Positions 63,956-64,000 of a DNA stretch of 64,000 bases are shown piece by piece. Both the position numbers and the translations under genes were made by a program. The DNA comes from Deinococcus sp. QL22. Lineage in GTDB: Bacteria > Deinococcota > Deinococci > Deinococcales > Deinococcaceae. Every line of letters starts with the position of its first letter. Positions within the stretch are counted from its first letter, which is position 1. The stretch is from assembly GCF_023370075.1 (NCBI RefSeq), contig NZ_CP097149.1:950001-1014000 (forward strand), read 5' to 3'. Under the pieces are notes generated by a model. That model made no database searches and was not told the origin of the DNA. It saw only the letters and a list, made by a program, of their open reading frames with translations.

Positions 63956-64000
63956 CGAATTCTCCTGAAAGTTTTCATGAAGGGCGGAAGCGGGCGAGGG

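Overview
The window comes from a GC-rich Deinococcus genome. Four things point there: a ddrC gene with a palindromic radiation/desiccation response operator, a 296-residue single-strand binding protein with two OB folds, LPS-transport-like genes in a lineage that has no LPS, and many genes whose -10 box (TANNNT) lies only 5 to 8 nt before the start codon, the signature of leaderless transcripts. Deinococcus genus is near certain; I do not name a species.

Layout. 0-5 kb: the 3' part of a Ser/Thr kinase gene, then an acetyltransferase gene cut in two by a pair of dead IS630-family elements placed back to back. 5-7.4 kb: rpsF-ssb-rpsR-rplI. 7.5-16.7 kb: housekeeping genes (dienelactone hydrolase, RNase Y, sulfurtransferase, xseA, crcB, corA, glutaryl-CoA-dehydrogenase-like enzyme, tatD), with two odd promoter-terminator units at 10.5-10.75 kb. 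16.9-19.5 kb: three envelope genes of LptC/LptA type. 19.6-34.8 kb: usp, a beta-CASP nuclease, a macrodomain protein, gmk, an Lrp-like sensor domain facing a fused siroheme-decarboxylase-like protein, an M23 peptidase, an inactive/active M16 pair, cmk, a lipoprotein cyclophilin, obgE-rpmA-rplU and small membrane or secreted proteins. 34.8-40.8 kb: a two-component system, a nucleotidyltransferase, a 7Fe-type ferredoxin, a second corA with small upstream ORFs, and an exonuclease. 40.8-42.2 kb: an IS5-family element with one amber codon and a repeat. 42.1-50.3 kb: ddrC, an LptF/LptG-like pair, ackA-pta and dusA-tsaE. 50.3-51 kb: remnants of an IS110 transposase and of the 3' end of pnp.

51-64 kb is the most unusual region: five secreted proteins on the minus strand in one tightly packed run (164, 732, 928, 1600 and 815 aa). 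They carry DUF11-like repeats, SdrD-B-like and Ca2+-loop motifs, and the 1600-aa member ends in a probable outer-membrane beta-barrel. The layout suggests one surface-structure locus of unknown function.

Dispersed intergenic repeats (a TCTAAG-rich inverted element and a 140-bp element) occur several times, and one TCTAAG copy is the target of the IS5 insertion. No tRNA, rRNA or CRISPR array was seen.
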